Part shown: in pieces, positions 23,782 to 32,745 of the stretch
Numbering within the stretch: the first letter of the stretch is position 1
How the letters are laid out: each line of letters starts with the position of its first letter
Origin: Candidatus Azambacteria bacterium
GTDB taxonomy: Bacteria > Patescibacteriota > Minisyncoccia > GWC2-36-17 > WO2-46-25
DNA length: 35,002 bases
Assembly: GCA_016200965.1 (NCBI GenBank)
Contig: JACQDT010000038.1
Coordinates: 1-35,002 of the forward strand
Reading direction: 5' to 3'
Program-made: the position numbers and the translations under genes
The notes under the pieces: generated by a model
Databases searched by the model: none
Seen by the model: the letters and a program-made list of their open reading frames with translations, nothing else
What the model was told of the DNA's origin: nothing

Positions 23782-25047
23782 ATGGCTAAGGTAAAACATC
23801 ACGACGCTGTTCCGGGCAAGCTGGATCAGTGCCAAATTACCGGCTCAAGAAATTTATTTGAGGCAATAGATTTGGGTCATCAGCCGCCCTGCGATGCTCT
23901 TTTGAGCGGCCAAATGCTTGACCAGCCGGAGATAACGTATCCACTGCGGCTTATGATCTGTCCCGAGTCGGGGTTGGCTCAGCTGGATTATGTGGTGGAT
24001 GGCTCGGTCATCTATCCCGCCGATTATCCTTATCGCGCAGGAATTTCAAAGCCCCTGCAGGACTATCAGCGGGCATTTGCCGATGATATTGTGAAGAGAT
24101 TCACAATCCCCTCTGATTCGCTGTGCGTTGATATTGGATCAAATGACGGCACATTATTGACGGGGTTCAGGCGCCATAAGATGCGGACGCTTGGCGTGGA
24201 ACCGACCGATATTGCAAAAATCGCCGTGAAGGAGAATAAGATAGAAACAATCCAGAAATTCTTTACCGAAGCGGTAGCTAAAGATATTGTAAAAGAGCAC
24301 GGGCATGCAAAGGTTATCACCATGACCAATGTATTTGCGCACATGGCTCCTTTGGGAGAAGTAATGCGCGGCCTGGATCAGCTTTTGGATACCGACGGAA
24401 TTTTTATCACGGAGAGCCAGTATTTGCTTGACGTGCTTGAAAGCAATCAGTTTGAAGGGATCTATCACGAACATATCCGCACGTATAGTTTGAAATCATT
24501 AGTGACGCTTTTTCCTTACTATAATATGGAGGTGTTTGATGTCCAGCGAGCATCCCGCTACGGCGGTAATATTCGCGCCTACATTGCCCGTAAAGGCGCG
24601 CATCCTGTCAGTGTGCGCGTCGGCGAACTGCTTGCGACGGAAGAAGCGGCGGGTTTATTCAAACCGGAAACATGGGCACAGTGGAGGGAAAGAGTGGCTA
24701 AAAATCGCACCCGCTTTATGGAATTAGCGTATGAAGCGAAGCGCAAAGGGTTGCGTTTTGTTGCGGATTCTTGCCCGGGCCGCGGTACGGTGCTGGTGAA
24801 CTATTACGGCATTGATAAAACGCTCATGCCTTATGTCGCTCAACTGCCCGGTTCTGAAAAAGTTGGCAAATATATGCCCGGAACCCACATTCCTATCGTG
24901 GATAATAAAATCATCCTTGAAGAACAGCCCGATTACGTCGTTATTCTCGCGTGGCACTACGGCGATTATATTATGAAAAATTGGCGCGCAAAGGGACTCA
25001 AGTCGAAATTCGTACTTCCTCTCCCGGAGTTTAAGGTAATAGAATGA
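23782..25047 (+). CDS. Sugar C-methyltransferase-like protein (TylC3/TcaB9 type)
   Basis: A 421-residue protein with the three-part architecture of NDP-hexose C-methyltransferases. The N-terminal zinc-ribbon-like region (17-75) includes [10 protein letters not shown] and GLAQLD. The SAM domain has [16 protein letters not shown] and MTNVFAHM, and the catalytic [13 protein letters not shown] motif follows (His-x-His plus Tyr). The C-terminal domain has [27 protein letters not shown] and [10 protein letters not shown]. Family members act on dTDP-4-keto sugars, which fits rmlA/rmlB upstream and the aminotransferase downstream. In the zinc region the usual Cys-x2-Cys pairs read CQITG and CPESG, so two of the four ligands are missing; the same variant may be normal in one subfamily. 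It overlaps the next gene by ATGA. Confidence 0.85.
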   Translation: MAKVKHHDAVPGKLDQCQITGSRNLFEAIDLGHQPPCDALLSGQMLDQPEITYPLRLMICPESGLAQLDYVVDGSVIYPADYPYRAGISKPLQDYQRAFADDIVKRFTIPSDSLCVDIGSNDGTLLTGFRRHKMRTLGVEPTDIAKIAVKENKIETIQKFFTEAVAKDIVKEHGHAKVITMTNVFAHMAPLGEVMRGLDQLLDTDGIFITESQYLLDVLESNQFEGIYHEHIRTYSLKSLVTLFPYYNMEVFDVQRASRYGGNIRAYIARKGAHPVSVRVGELLATEEAAGLFKPETWAQWRERVAKNRTRFMELAYEAKRKGLRFVADSCPGRGTVLVNYYGIDKTLMPYVAQLPGSEKVGKYMPGTHIPIVDNKIILEEQPDYVVILAWHYGDYIMKNWRAKGLKSKFVLPLPEFKVIE

Positions 25048-26141
25048 TCCCGTTTTTGAATTTAAAAGGTATCAGCGCTCTTTATAGGCAGGAATTGATT
25101 GATGCCGTTGCGGACGTTATTGATTCGGGTTGGTATATATTGGGAGAAAAAGTAAAATCGTTTGAAAACGAATTCTCAAAATACTGCGGCGTAAAGGAAG
25201 CAATCGGCGTTGGGAATGGATTGGACGCGCTTACCTTAATTATCCGCGCCTACAAAGAGATGGGCGTGTTTCGCGAGGGCGATGAGATTCTTGTTCCCGC
25301 CAATACCTACATCGCTACCATTTTATCTATTACCGAAAACCGTTTAAAACCCGTTTTAATTGAACCGGATATACATACATATAATATAGATGCCAACCGG
25401 TTGGAAGAAAAAATAACCGGTAAGACAAAAGCCATTCTCGTCGTTCACCTGTACGGCCGGGTTGGTTATTCGGATGAGATGCAGAACATTGCGGATGCCC
25501 ACGGATTAAAAATTATAGAGGATTCCGCGCAAGCTCATGGAGCAATGTATAAAGGAAAAAAAACAGGGAATCTCGGGGATGCCGGCGGATTCAGTTTTTA
25601 TCCTTCAAAACCGCTCGGTGCTCTGGGAGACGCCGGAGCGGTAACCACGAATGATGTGAAATTAGCAGAAGTGATTCATGCGTTGCGCAACTACGGCAGT
25701 CACAAAAAATATTATAATCAATACAAAGGCGTCAACAGCCGCTTGGACGAATTGCAAGCCGCCGTCTTGTCGGTAAAGCTGAAATATCTTGATAAGGAAA
25801 ACGAAAAGCGTAGGGAAATAGCGAAGCGCTATCTGCACAATATCAAAAACGAAAAATTAATATTGCCGAATGGGGATGCCGGCGAATCCCACGTCTGGCA
25901 TCTTTTTGTGGTACGCGTGAAAAACAGAGACGCATTTCAGCGTCATCTCAATGATAATGGAATCGGGTCCGTTATCCATTATCCGGTGCCTCCGCACAAA
26001 CAAGAGGCGTTCGCGGAATGGAGCAAAGACAGGTATCCGATTACCGAGGAAATACATGATACGGTCGTCAGCGTGCCGCTTCATGCCGCAATGACCGAAG
26101 ACGAAATATCAAAAATCATTTCAACATGCAACGCCTCTTGA
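25044..26141 (+). CDS. DegT/DnrJ/EryC1-family sugar aminotransferase
   Basis: A 365-residue PLP-dependent aminotransferase of the sugar family. Motifs: [63 protein letters not shown] (Asp160 and Gln163 hold the pyridine ring), [16 protein letters not shown] (Lys189 forms the Schiff base), and [14 protein letters not shown]. The pattern is closest by eye to enzymes making dTDP-3-amino-3,6-dideoxyhexoses (FdtB/QdtB type) rather than 4-amino sugars. That would need a 3,4-ketoisomerase, which is not in this window. Start by ATGA overlap. Its presence argues that the rmlA/rmlB product becomes an amino sugar. Confidence 0.9.
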   Translation: MIPFLNLKGISALYRQELIDAVADVIDSGWYILGEKVKSFENEFSKYCGVKEAIGVGNGLDALTLIIRAYKEMGVFREGDEILVPANTYIATILSITENRLKPVLIEPDIHTYNIDANRLEEKITGKTKAILVVHLYGRVGYSDEMQNIADAHGLKIIEDSAQAHGAMYKGKKTGNLGDAGGFSFYPSKPLGALGDAGAVTTNDVKLAEVIHALRNYGSHKKYYNQYKGVNSRLDELQAAVLSVKLKYLDKENEKRREIAKRYLHNIKNEKLILPNGDAGESHVWHLFVVRVKNRDAFQRHLNDNGIGSVIHYPVPPHKQEAFAEWSKDRYPITEEIHDTVVSVPLHAAMTEDEISKIISTCNAS

Positions 26142-27097
26142 AGGATAAAAAAATAGCATTTGTGGTGGGGAAGTTTCCGGCTATTTCAGAGACATGGCTT
26201 ATTAATCAAATCGCCGATCTGCAGGAAAAGGGGGTTGCAGTCGACATTTTCTCCTTTCAGAAAGGCGACGCCGATTATATTTCCGAACGGTTCGGCGCGC
26301 ACCGCATGGGGGAGAGGACGTTCTATGTGGAGATGCCGCGAGGGAAGTTAGCAAGAATAGCGCGCGCGGTTCCGAAATTATTGTATCTTTTGGCGCGTCG
26401 CCCGATGATTTTTTTGCGCGTGTGCAATGTGTGGCGTCACGGCAAAAATGCGGCGTCACTGAAGTTGTTGTTTTGGGTGTGGCCGTTCGTGGGCAGGGAA
26501 TACGCTCTCGTACATTGCCATTTCGGCACCATAGCCAATAAATTTCTTGTTATCAGGGAGATCCTTGGTATGCGGCAGAAAATCATTACTACTTTCTACG
26601 GGTATGATGTGAGCCATATATTTCGCCAAAAGGGCCCGCGCGTATATGATGCGCTTAAAAAAGAATGCGAACTTTTTTTCGTTATGTCCCAAAATATGAA
26701 AGACCGGGTGGTCGCGCAAGGGTTTGACGCGCGCAAAATCCATATCATGCCCATAAGCATAGACGTAGGTTCATATCCGTTCAAAGAAAGATTTTTTAAG
26801 CAAGGCGAGACGATTCAAATCGTTTCCGTCGGGCGGTTCGTAGAGAAAAAGGGTTTTGATGATTTGCTCCGGGCGCTGGCAATCGTGAAAAACAAAGCTG
26901 GTAAAAAATTCATGTGCAACATAATAGGAGGCGGACCGCTTGAGCTCCGTTTGCGCGCAATGACCAAAGAGTTGGGCATAGAAGACGTCGTTTCATACAA
27001 GGGGTATATGAAAATGGAGAATATAATAAATTATTTTCAGGACATGCACTTTTATGTGCAGCCCTCAAAAACCGCATCCGGCGGCGATATGGAATAA
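26126..27097 (+). CDS. GT4-family glycosyltransferase, N-terminal part of a split gene
   Basis: Residues 1-323 of what should be a protein of about 415. N-domain: [20 protein letters not shown] (the SETW motif of a GT4 group involved in colanic-acid-type glycans), [35 protein letters not shown]. Start of the C-domain: [45 protein letters not shown], and [15 protein letters not shown], then TAA. Relatives continue DMEGTPxxxxEAxAxGLPV; that continuation is found in another frame after an 11-base interruption. So the break falls exactly at the E-x7-E donor site. It may be a frameshifted pseudogene, a sequencing error, or two coupled subunits (TAATTATG). Confidence 0.85.
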   Translation: MQRLLKDKKIAFVVGKFPAISETWLINQIADLQEKGVAVDIFSFQKGDADYISERFGAHRMGERTFYVEMPRGKLARIARAVPKLLYLLARRPMIFLRVCNVWRHGKNAASLKLLFWVWPFVGREYALVHCHFGTIANKFLVIREILGMRQKIITTFYGYDVSHIFRQKGPRVYDALKKECELFFVMSQNMKDRVVAQGFDARKIHIMPISIDVGSYPFKERFFKQGETIQIVSVGRFVEKKGFDDLLRALAIVKNKAGKKFMCNIIGGGPLELRLRAMTKELGIEDVVSYKGYMKMENIINYFQDMHFYVQPSKTASGGDME

Positions 27098-27099
27098 TT

Positions 27100-27378
27100 A
27101 TGACTACCTCAGCAATACAGGCGCTTGCCACAGGACTTCCCGTGATAGCCACGCGACACAGCGGTTTCCCTGATCAAATCAAAGAGGGCAAAAACGGTTT
27201 TTTGGTCGCGGAAGGGGATTACGAGGCCTTGGCAGAAAAGATTCTGTATATGATGGACCATCCCGAACTCTGGCCGCAGTTCGGGCGATTCGGGCGCGCA
27301 TACATGATGGAGCATTATGATTCTTCTCCCTTAATTGAAAAACAAATAGCATATTATCGGAACATATTGTCAGAATAA
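27100..27378 (+). CDS. GT4-family glycosyltransferase, C-terminal part of a split gene
   Basis: 92 residues beginning MTTSAIQALATGLPVIATRH, the sequence expected immediately after DMEGTP in the upstream partner. It continues with SGFPDQIKEGKNGFLVAEGDYEALAEKI and a normal GT4 C-terminal helix (YDSSPLIEKQIAYYRNIL). The ATG is two bases beyond the partner's stop and has no Shine-Dalgarno site, so re-initiation would be the only way to make it as a separate chain. The joining of the frames would need removal of two bases or addition of one. It is the last gene of the glycan operon and a hairpin terminator follows. Confidence 0.7.
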   Translation: MTTSAIQALATGLPVIATRHSGFPDQIKEGKNGFLVAEGDYEALAEKILYMMDHPELWPQFGRFGRAYMMEHYDSSPLIEKQIAYYRNILSE

Positions 27379-27412
27379 AAAAGCTCCCACCGTTGCGATG
27401 AGGGCTTTTTTG
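27371..27412. terminator. Hairpin terminator ending the glycan operon
   Basis: AAAAAAGCTCC (about 27378-27388) pairs imperfectly with GAGGGCTTTTTT across a short loop, with a T-run on the plus strand and matching A-run in front. It can serve the operon from the left and the convergent YdcF-like gene from the right. Confidence 0.7.
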
Positions 27413-27424
27413 TTCGGGAAGGAG

Positions 27425-27916
27425 TTATATCCATCCTCGTTGTTTGTAGTAGATGGTTTTGAGCGCGTTGAATGGTTTGAAGAGAAAGGGACGCGTGGTC
27501 CACCACTGCGCGGAATTCACATCATAGAGTCCCGTACCCAGCGTTTCCGCCACATGTATCCCGAATTTCTTCATTACCGCTGCGCATCGCGGAAGATGGT
27601 CTTTGTGCGCGGCGATGATACAGGTGCGCCAGCCGTTTTGTTGCATTACTTCGCATGCTTGGCGCGCCACTTCGCGGGCATCAAGATATGTTCTGTTCTC
27701 GCGCGCGGCGATGACTTTCGCTGCGATGATTCCCGGTTGGTATTTCAGGCCCGCGAATATCTCGCGCTGAAGAAGAAGGGGCAGGGGCCGCGAGTAAACA
27801 TACTGGACGATTTTCATCGCGAGCATCTCGTTGCTTTTTCCGGGCAAACCGTTTTTACCCGCGCCGAAGGAAAACCCTATCAAGCAGTCGGGAGCTATCA
27901 TTTCGGGGGTTGTCAT
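27425..27916 (-). CDS. YdcF/DUF218-like protein
   Basis: A 163-residue protein taken from the ATG at 27916 (GAGAGGA lies about 11 bases upstream); an earlier ATG at 27949 has no ribosome site. The central part ENRTYLDAREVARQACEVMQ followed by TCIIAAHKDHLPRCAAVMKK matches the DUF218/YdcF core: a conserved E-N/R-T loop, a helix, then a strand ending in a His-x2-Arg-containing loop. The N-terminus, IGFSFGAG, corresponds to the first strand and glycine loop. DUF218 proteins such as SanA and YdcF are linked to envelope functions, and many bind nucleotides or SAM; the reaction is unknown. It lacks the membrane anchor present in many relatives and has its own promoter. Confidence 0.65.
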   Translation of the reverse strand: MTTPEMIAPDCLIGFSFGAGKNGLPGKSNEMLAMKIVQYVYSRPLPLLLQREIFAGLKYQPGIIAAKVIAARENRTYLDAREVARQACEVMQQNGWRTCIIAAHKDHLPRCAAVMKKFGIHVAETLGTGLYDVNSAQWWTTRPFLFKPFNALKTIYYKQRGWI

Positions 27917-27966
27917 CTTTACACCATCCTCTCTCTTTTGAAGGTGCAATGCTTTTTATTGACCAT

Positions 27967-27995
27967 AGCGTACTGCCGGATTGTTTTCTTGTCAA
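27967..27995 (-). promoter_or_regulatory. Sigma70-like promoter for the YdcF-like gene
   Basis: On the minus strand TTGACA (27995-27990), a 17-base spacer, and TACGCT (27972-27967). It lies back-to-back with the plus-strand promoter at 28011-28039. Confidence 0.5.
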
Positions 27996-28010
27996 TTGAT
28001 TTTTAGTGTG

Positions 28011-28039
28011 TTGTGAGAACAATCTAGAATTGGTACAAT
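28011..28039 (+). promoter_or_regulatory. Sigma70-like promoter for the membrane protein/Clp/pyrH operon
   Basis: TTGTGA (28011-28016), 17 bases, TACAAT (28034-28039). Counting seven bases from the -10 places the transcription start on or next to the A of the ATG at 28046, so this mRNA may be leaderless; the AAGGA before the ATG is too close to act as a Shine-Dalgarno site. Confidence 0.65.
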
Positions 28040-28045
28040 AAAGGA

Positions 28046-28438
28046 ATGGAGAGATTGCATGGCGGGGCAGTATCATTTTGGGGATGGCTGTTTTTTGAGT
28101 CCACGGCGCATGTGGTGAGAACATGGTTTTTCTTTCTCAAGTTCATCCTTGATTTTTTTTCCGTCCCTTTGCTGGTTCGTACGTTTTTTTCTCCGTGGCA
28201 CCGTTATTGGTTCGGGTCTCCGAAAGGGTTTGACCCCGCTCAATGGTTGACCGCGCTGTTTGGCAATCTTATGTCGCGCGGAATCGGCGTCATATTGCGC
28301 TCGTTTTTTATCGCGCTGGGGATTGTGTTTGAGGCGTTTGTGTTTATCATCGGGTTTGCGGCTGTGGTGTTTTGGATAATGCTTCCTTTCACGTCCGTTT
28401 ATTTGTGTTATCTCGGTTTTTCTTTAGTGTTCAGCTGA
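28046..28438 (+). CDS. Small integral membrane protein of unknown function
   Basis: 130 residues, aromatic-rich, with about two to three membrane segments: one around FLKFILDFFSVPLLVRTFF (about 30-48) and a long hydrophobic C-terminal part (80-128: IGVILRSFFIALGIVFEAF, then IIGFAAVVFWIMLPF). Between them lies a short conserved-looking loop SPWHRYWFGSPKGFDPAQW. The family is not recognised. It starts an operon with the membrane-anchored Clp ATPase five bases downstream and pyrH. The constant partner role is suggested by this spacing: it could be a membrane partner or substrate-handling subunit for the ATPase. That is inference only. Confidence 0.8.
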   Translation: MERLHGGAVSFWGWLFFESTAHVVRTWFFFLKFILDFFSVPLLVRTFFSPWHRYWFGSPKGFDPAQWLTALFGNLMSRGIGVILRSFFIALGIVFEAFVFIIGFAAVVFWIMLPFTSVYLCYLGFSLVFS

Positions 28439-28442
28439 AACA

Positions 28443-30983
28443 ATGTTTGACCTTCGTTCCTCGCCGGTCTATAAAGCGCTTCGGTATCCTTTTTGGGTGG
28501 TCGTGCCCCTGCAGATCATGTTCGGCGTGCTCGCGACTTTATTTCTTCTTTTTTACCTTTTCCCGAAGCCGCATCCGCTGGCCGGTGATTTTACGCAGAA
28601 TGAGACAATCGGTATTTTTCTCATATGCGCGGCGATCAACATCTGGTGCATTTTGTATTGGCTGTTTTATCTGGTCCGCCTGAAACGTCTTTTACCGCCG
28701 CTTTCGCCGGCGGAGGCGAAGGCGCATATAGAAAAAGGCGGCGATATGAATTGTGCCGATTTTCTCGATTTTGAAGCGGCGCAGGTTCTGCATAAAGCGA
28801 TACTGTTTGCAAAAAAACATGACATTGCGCTTTCGGCGATCGTGGTGCTTTTCGCCCTATTGCACACCCGCCGCGTGGAATTCATCTTTTCACGCCTGCT
28901 CGTCAATAAGAAAGAATTTGAAAAAGGGGTGGAAGTTATCGTTAATTCGCAGTTCAAGCTAAAACCGAACGAACGAATGCTCGGAGAGGAATTTTCTCTT
29001 ATCCTTGCGCGCGCGCTTGAGGCGGCCGCGGACCGTTCATTGCCTTTTATTACATTTGGAAGCATTTTCGGGGCGGTGGTGGAAGGGGATAAAACCATTC
29101 AACGGCTTTTTTTTGACTTTGGAGTGCGCAAGGAAGATATGGCGCAGGTGATTATGTGGGAAGAGGCGTATTATAAAGAATATGTTGCTCCAAAGTCATT
29201 TCTGGAGAATTTTATGCGGGTCAAAGGACTTGCCGACGATTGGGTGTATGGATACACTCCGACACTTAATGTGTACGGCAGGGAGATAGCGGTGCGCAGT
29301 ATTGAATCGGAGGCGCACATGCATATTCTCGCGCGCGGCGAAGAAATAGACGAAGTGGAAACGATTCTCGCGCGCTCGGGAAAGAATAATGTGGTGCTGG
29401 TCAGCGAGTCCGGCGCGGGCAAAACAAGCGTGGCGCTCGGATTCGCACAGCGTATTTTTTACGGGACGACGCTTTCCCAATTAAAGCATAAGCGGGTGTT
29501 TCAGCTGGACGTGAACCTGGTCCTTGCGCGCGCGAAGGACTCCGCGTCCGCCATCGCGTTATTTGACACCATTCTTTCCGAGGCGCATCGGGCGGGGAAT
29601 GTGATTTTAGTGCTGGATAATATCCATCACGTAGTCGGTCCGCAGCGCAGGGAAGGAATAGGCGCCGTGGACATTTCCTCGGTACTTATTCCCTATCTGC
29701 AGTCGGATACGTTTCAAATGATCGCTTTGACGGATTTTGCGTCGTATCATTCCCACATTGAACGTGTTCCTTCACTCGCGACGTTGTTTGAAAAGGTGGA
29801 AGTGCGGGAATTCAGCGAAGAGCAAACCCTGCTGGTCCTGGAAGATATGACGCCACGGCTTGAACGCAGACACCATTTGTTTATTTCATACTGGGCGCTT
29901 GCCGAAGCGGTGGCGGCGTCAGGTTCCTTCATTCAAAACATTCCGTTTCCGGAGAAAGCCATCTCTTTATTGACCGAAACACTCGCATACGTGTCCACGC
30001 ATAAACTGTTTGGAAACGTGGTGACGCAGGATCATGTGACGGAGGTGGTGTCCAAAAAGACCAGCATACCGTTGGGAAGGATCGAGGGCGAAGAGAAAGC
30101 GAAATTGCTGAACCTTGAAGGACTCTTGCATCAGCGCATCATCGCCCAGGATGAGGCGATAGGGCAGATCGCCTCGGCCATGCGGCGCATCCGGTCAGGC
30201 ATCAGCGAGCGCAAGCGTCCCATCGGTACATTTCTCTTTTTGGGGCCGACCGGCGTGGGGAAGACGGAAACGGCAAAGGCGCTCGCGGCGGTGTATTTCG
30301 GTTCCGAGGAGCGTATGATCCGCCTTGATATGACGGAATACCAAAGCGCGGACTCCATACACCGTCTTATCGGCAACGCGGACACCGAGACATCGGCGCA
30401 ATTTGCCAACGCGGTGCGGGAAAATCCGTTTTCCATTGTGGTGTTAGACGAACTTGAGAAATCGCATCCGAACGTACAGAACCTGTTTCTGCAGGTGCTT
30501 GATGAAGGGCGGCTGACGGATGTGTTTCAAAAGAAGGTCTCGTTCCGGAATACCATCATCATCGCCACGTCAAACGCCGGTTCCGAATTCATCAGGGAAT
30601 ATGTGAAGACGGGGCAGAATATGGGAGTGGTGCAGACACGCCTTGCGGAGTATTTGCTTAAAAATAACATATTCAAGCCGGAATTTTTAAACCGATTTGA
30701 CGCGACAGTGGTATTTTCTCCGCTGAAGATTGAAGAGATCAAACAGGTTGCCGCGCTGATGCTCGGTGATCTTCGCGTACGTTTAGAAAAGAAGGGATAT
30801 GTGTTTCAGTACAACGATGAGGCGCTGGACGCCATTGCTCAAAAAGGATATAATCCTGAATTCGGGGCGAGGGAGTTAAGAAGATTCGTGCAGGAGGCCG
30901 TGGAAAATAAAATCGCCGATAAAATCATTAAGGGCGAGTATCGCCAGGGAGATACGATTTCGCTCGCGGAATTATCAATATGA
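28443..30983 (+). CDS. Membrane-anchored ClpC-like double AAA+ ATPase
   Basis: An 846-residue protein. Two N-terminal membrane helices (about 17-40 and 56-79) precede a ClpA/C-type N-domain-like region (about 90-250) and two AAA+ modules. Module 1: Walker [10 protein letters not shown] (about 321-329) and Walker [11 protein letters not shown], where Asn replaces the catalytic Glu. Module 2: [12 protein letters not shown] (about 600-611), [42 protein letters not shown], and [15 protein letters not shown] (sensor 2), all intact. Clp ATPases unfold proteins for ClpP or act as disaggregases; no clear ClpP-binding IGF-type tripeptide is seen, only MGV in the matching region. A membrane-tethered unfoldase working on envelope proteins is likely. 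It overlaps pyrH by ATGA. Confidence 0.9.
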   Translation: MFDLRSSPVYKALRYPFWVVVPLQIMFGVLATLFLLFYLFPKPHPLAGDFTQNETIGIFLICAAINIWCILYWLFYLVRLKRLLPPLSPAEAKAHIEKGGDMNCADFLDFEAAQVLHKAILFAKKHDIALSAIVVLFALLHTRRVEFIFSRLLVNKKEFEKGVEVIVNSQFKLKPNERMLGEEFSLILARALEAAADRSLPFITFGSIFGAVVEGDKTIQRLFFDFGVRKEDMAQVIMWEEAYYKEYVAPKSFLENFMRVKGLADDWVYGYTPTLNVYGREIAVRSIESEAHMHILARGEEIDEVETILARSGKNNVVLVSESGAGKTSVALGFAQRIFYGTTLSQLKHKRVFQLDVNLVLARAKDSASAIALFDTILSEAHRAGNVILVLDNIHHVVGPQRREGIGAVDISSVLIPYLQSDTFQMIALTDFASYHSHIERVPSLATLFEKVEVREFSEEQTLLVLEDMTPRLERRHHLFISYWALAEAVAASGSFIQNIPFPEKAISLLTETLAYVSTHKLFGNVVTQDHVTEVVSKKTSIPLGRIEGEEKAKLLNLEGLLHQRIIAQDEAIGQIASAMRRIRSGISERKRPIGTFLFLGPTGVGKTETAKALAAVYFGSEERMIRLDMTEYQSADSIHRLIGNADTETSAQFANAVRENPFSIVVLDELEKSHPNVQNLFLQVLDEGRLTDVFQKKVSFRNTIIIATSNAGSEFIREYVKTGQNMGVVQTRLAEYLLKNNIFKPEFLNRFDATVVFSPLKIEEIKQVAALMLGDLRVRLEKKGYVFQYNDEALDAIAQKGYNPEFGARELRRFVQEAVENKIADKIIKGEYRQGDTISLAELSI

Positions 30984-31693
30984 AATACAGGCGCGTATTG
31001 CTTAAATTGTCGGGAGAAGCGCTGTTGGGGTCGCGCGAGTTCGGCATTGATCCCCGCGTGACGCGTACGATCGCTTTGCAAGTTAAAAAAGTGGTCGCCG
31101 CGGGCGTACAGGTTGCCATCGTTGTGGGAGGCGGCAATATTTTTCGGGGCTATCAAGCCACAGCTGAGGACAACGGCATGGATCGCGCGACCGCCGACTA
31201 CATGGGGATGCTTGCGACCGTGATGAATGCGCTTGCGCTTGAAGATGCCTTTAAAAAAGAAGGGATAGATACGAGAGTGCAAAGCGCGATTGAAATGCCG
31301 AAAATCGCGGAGAGTTACATCCGTAAAAAAGCGATGCGGCATCTTGAAAAGGGGCGGGTGGTCATTTTCGCCGCCGGCACGGGCAGTCCTTATTTCTCCA
31401 CCGACACCGCGGCCGCTCTGCGCGCCCTTGAAATGGATACGGATGTGCTGATGAAAGCGACGAAAGTTGACGGGATATACGATAAAGATCCCAAGCGTTA
31501 TAAAGATGCGAAAAAAATAAAGAAATTGACTCATCACGACGTCATGGTGAGGAAGCTCGGCGTGATGGACATGCCCGCGATCACGCTTGCCATGGAGCAC
31601 AATCTTCCCATCGTCATATTTGACATTTTTGCCAAAAACAGCATTGTAGATGCGGTAAAAGGGCGGTTAGCGGGTTCCCTTATTGCATCATAG
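30980..31693 (+). CDS. pyrH: UMP kinase
   Basis: Phosphorylates UMP to UDP at the start of pyrimidine nucleotide (and UDP-sugar) supply. The 237-residue length is normal for bacterial PyrH, an amino-acid-kinase-fold enzyme. Motifs: [80 protein letters not shown], and the closing [12 protein letters not shown]. The start forms ATGA with the Clp gene stop. In many genomes frr follows pyrH; here an insertion element starts about ten bases after the stop instead. Confidence 0.96.
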   Translation: MKYRRVLLKLSGEALLGSREFGIDPRVTRTIALQVKKVVAAGVQVAIVVGGGNIFRGYQATAEDNGMDRATADYMGMLATVMNALALEDAFKKEGIDTRVQSAIEMPKIAESYIRKKAMRHLEKGRVVIFAAGTGSPYFSTDTAAALRALEMDTDVLMKATKVDGIYDKDPKRYKDAKKIKKLTHHDVMVRKLGVMDMPAITLAMEHNLPIVIFDIFAKNSIVDAVKGRLAGSLIAS

Positions 31694-31703
31694 TAAAAGG
31701 GCT

Positions 31704-32639
31704 TGTTTTCTAGTCAATAGCTTCGCATCACTTGCAGGGGCGTTTGCATGTTAAGACCCATATGGGGCCGTTCCTCGTTGTAATACCGCAGATACTCCGG
31801 TATTTCTTTTTCCCAGACGCGCAAGCGTCTGGGAATTCTCCGCAGGCATTCCTGCTGGATCGTCCGGTTAAACCGCTCCAGATGGCCGTTGTCGGTGGGC
31901 GTCCGCACCCGCGAATGCCGATGGCTCATGCCGCGTTCTTTCAAGCGCAGGGTGAGCCACTTGGAGAACTCCGGTCCATGATCCGATTGGAGCGTCTGAA
32001 ACGGAAACGGCGCATGCGCGCGGGCGTCTTCGACGAAGTTCAGGCTTCCGTGAGTGCTGATACGCAAACAGGGCATCGCCCATGCCCACCGCGAGCAGAC
32101 ATCCAGGAGGGTATACACGTACAGTCTCTCATCATGCGCTCCCGTGTGCACGGTGTCGATTTCCACCAGCAGGCCTGGCTTTTCAGGCACAGGACGCTCC
32201 GGGTATGCGTGCCATTTCTTCCACTTGGAGAAGCGGGTGAGCCCGCATCGTTTCAGCACCCGTTTGACCGATGAGAGGCTGACGATCACTCCTTCCTACC
32301 CAAGCCGCCAATGGAGGATTTCCGCGCATTGGTTGCGCTCCGCCCGTAGGGCGAGGATGCGCGAAACGACTTCTCGTGAAAGCGCGTCCGGATGACGGTG
32401 CGGACGGGACGAGCGGGTGGGAATGATCAGCCGGGCGGTATGCCTGGCTTCTTCAACCCACCGCACAATGGTGCTTTGGTTGAAGCCGGTGTATCGCGCG
32501 ACCTCGCGGGTACTCCACCCGTCTCTCAAAACAAGCTGTGCCGTCTCCATGCGGAGGCGCGGCAGGTTGGGGTTGGTTGTGTAGGGCATATCCATACAGT
32601 GTATGCCCTGGGGTGATGCAAAGGTATTGAACCATTACA
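31704..32639 (-). mobile_element. IS481-like insertion sequence
   Basis: The element contains one DDE transposase frame on the minus strand. Its ends carry an imperfect inverted repeat: left TCAATAGCTTCGCATCAC (31714-31731) against the complement of right GTGATGCAAAGGTATTGA (32613-32630), differing at two positions. Both ends can be drawn to begin with TGT (31704-31706 and the complement of 32637-32639), as is common for IS481. The exact ends and target duplication are not certain; GGTATTGA is repeated at 32642-32649 just outside the right end. It sits between pyrH and the promoter of the Nudix-like gene. Confidence 0.75.
31714..32595 (-). pseudogene. IS481-family transposase interrupted by an amber codon
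   Basis: A single frame of 293 codons plus one internal TAG (complement of 32296-32298). Before it: an N-terminal HTH (LVLRDGWSTREVARYTGFNQ, then VRWVEEAR) and a linker ending AEILHWRLG. After it: EGVIVSLSSVKRVLKRCGL and the integrase catalytic core with all three acids, VEIDTVHT, LQSDHGPEF, and NGHLERFNRTIQQE (the D-D-E triad), then the C-terminal YYNEERPHMGL. Both parts are in the same frame, so one base change (for example CAG to TAG) separates it from an intact gene. The downstream part could restart at GTG 32289, but it would lack the DNA-binding domain. Probably inactive. Confidence 0.85.
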
Positions 32640-32644
32640 GGGTA

Positions 32645-32673
32645 TTGACAAAATGTACCGTTGGATGTAATTT
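32645..32673 (+). promoter_or_regulatory. Sigma70-like promoter of the Nudix-like gene
   Basis: TTGACA (32645-32650), 17 bases, TAATTT (32668-32673), six bases outside the right end of the insertion sequence. The leader is about 65 bases and contains AAAAAGGAGGG before the ATG at 32746. Confidence 0.65.
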
Positions 32674-32745
32674 TCAAGAGAACCGTATGGATGCAGATTG
32701 ACTGTATCTGACGGAAAACAGCTCGTTAAAAAGGAGGGATAAACA

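Noticed and set aside
27398-28006. Plus-strand open frame of 202 codons
   Set aside because: Antisense to the YdcF-like gene, whose motifs and promoter support the minus strand.
31732-32274. Plus-strand open frame of 180 codons
   Set aside because: A mirror of the IS481-type transposase, whose DDE motifs are on the minus strand.
31714-32595. Alternative genetic code (amber recoded as sense)
   Set aside because: Genuine genes such as pyrH and the UXS fusion end with TAG, and only this transposase has an internal one, so a nonsense mutation is simpler.
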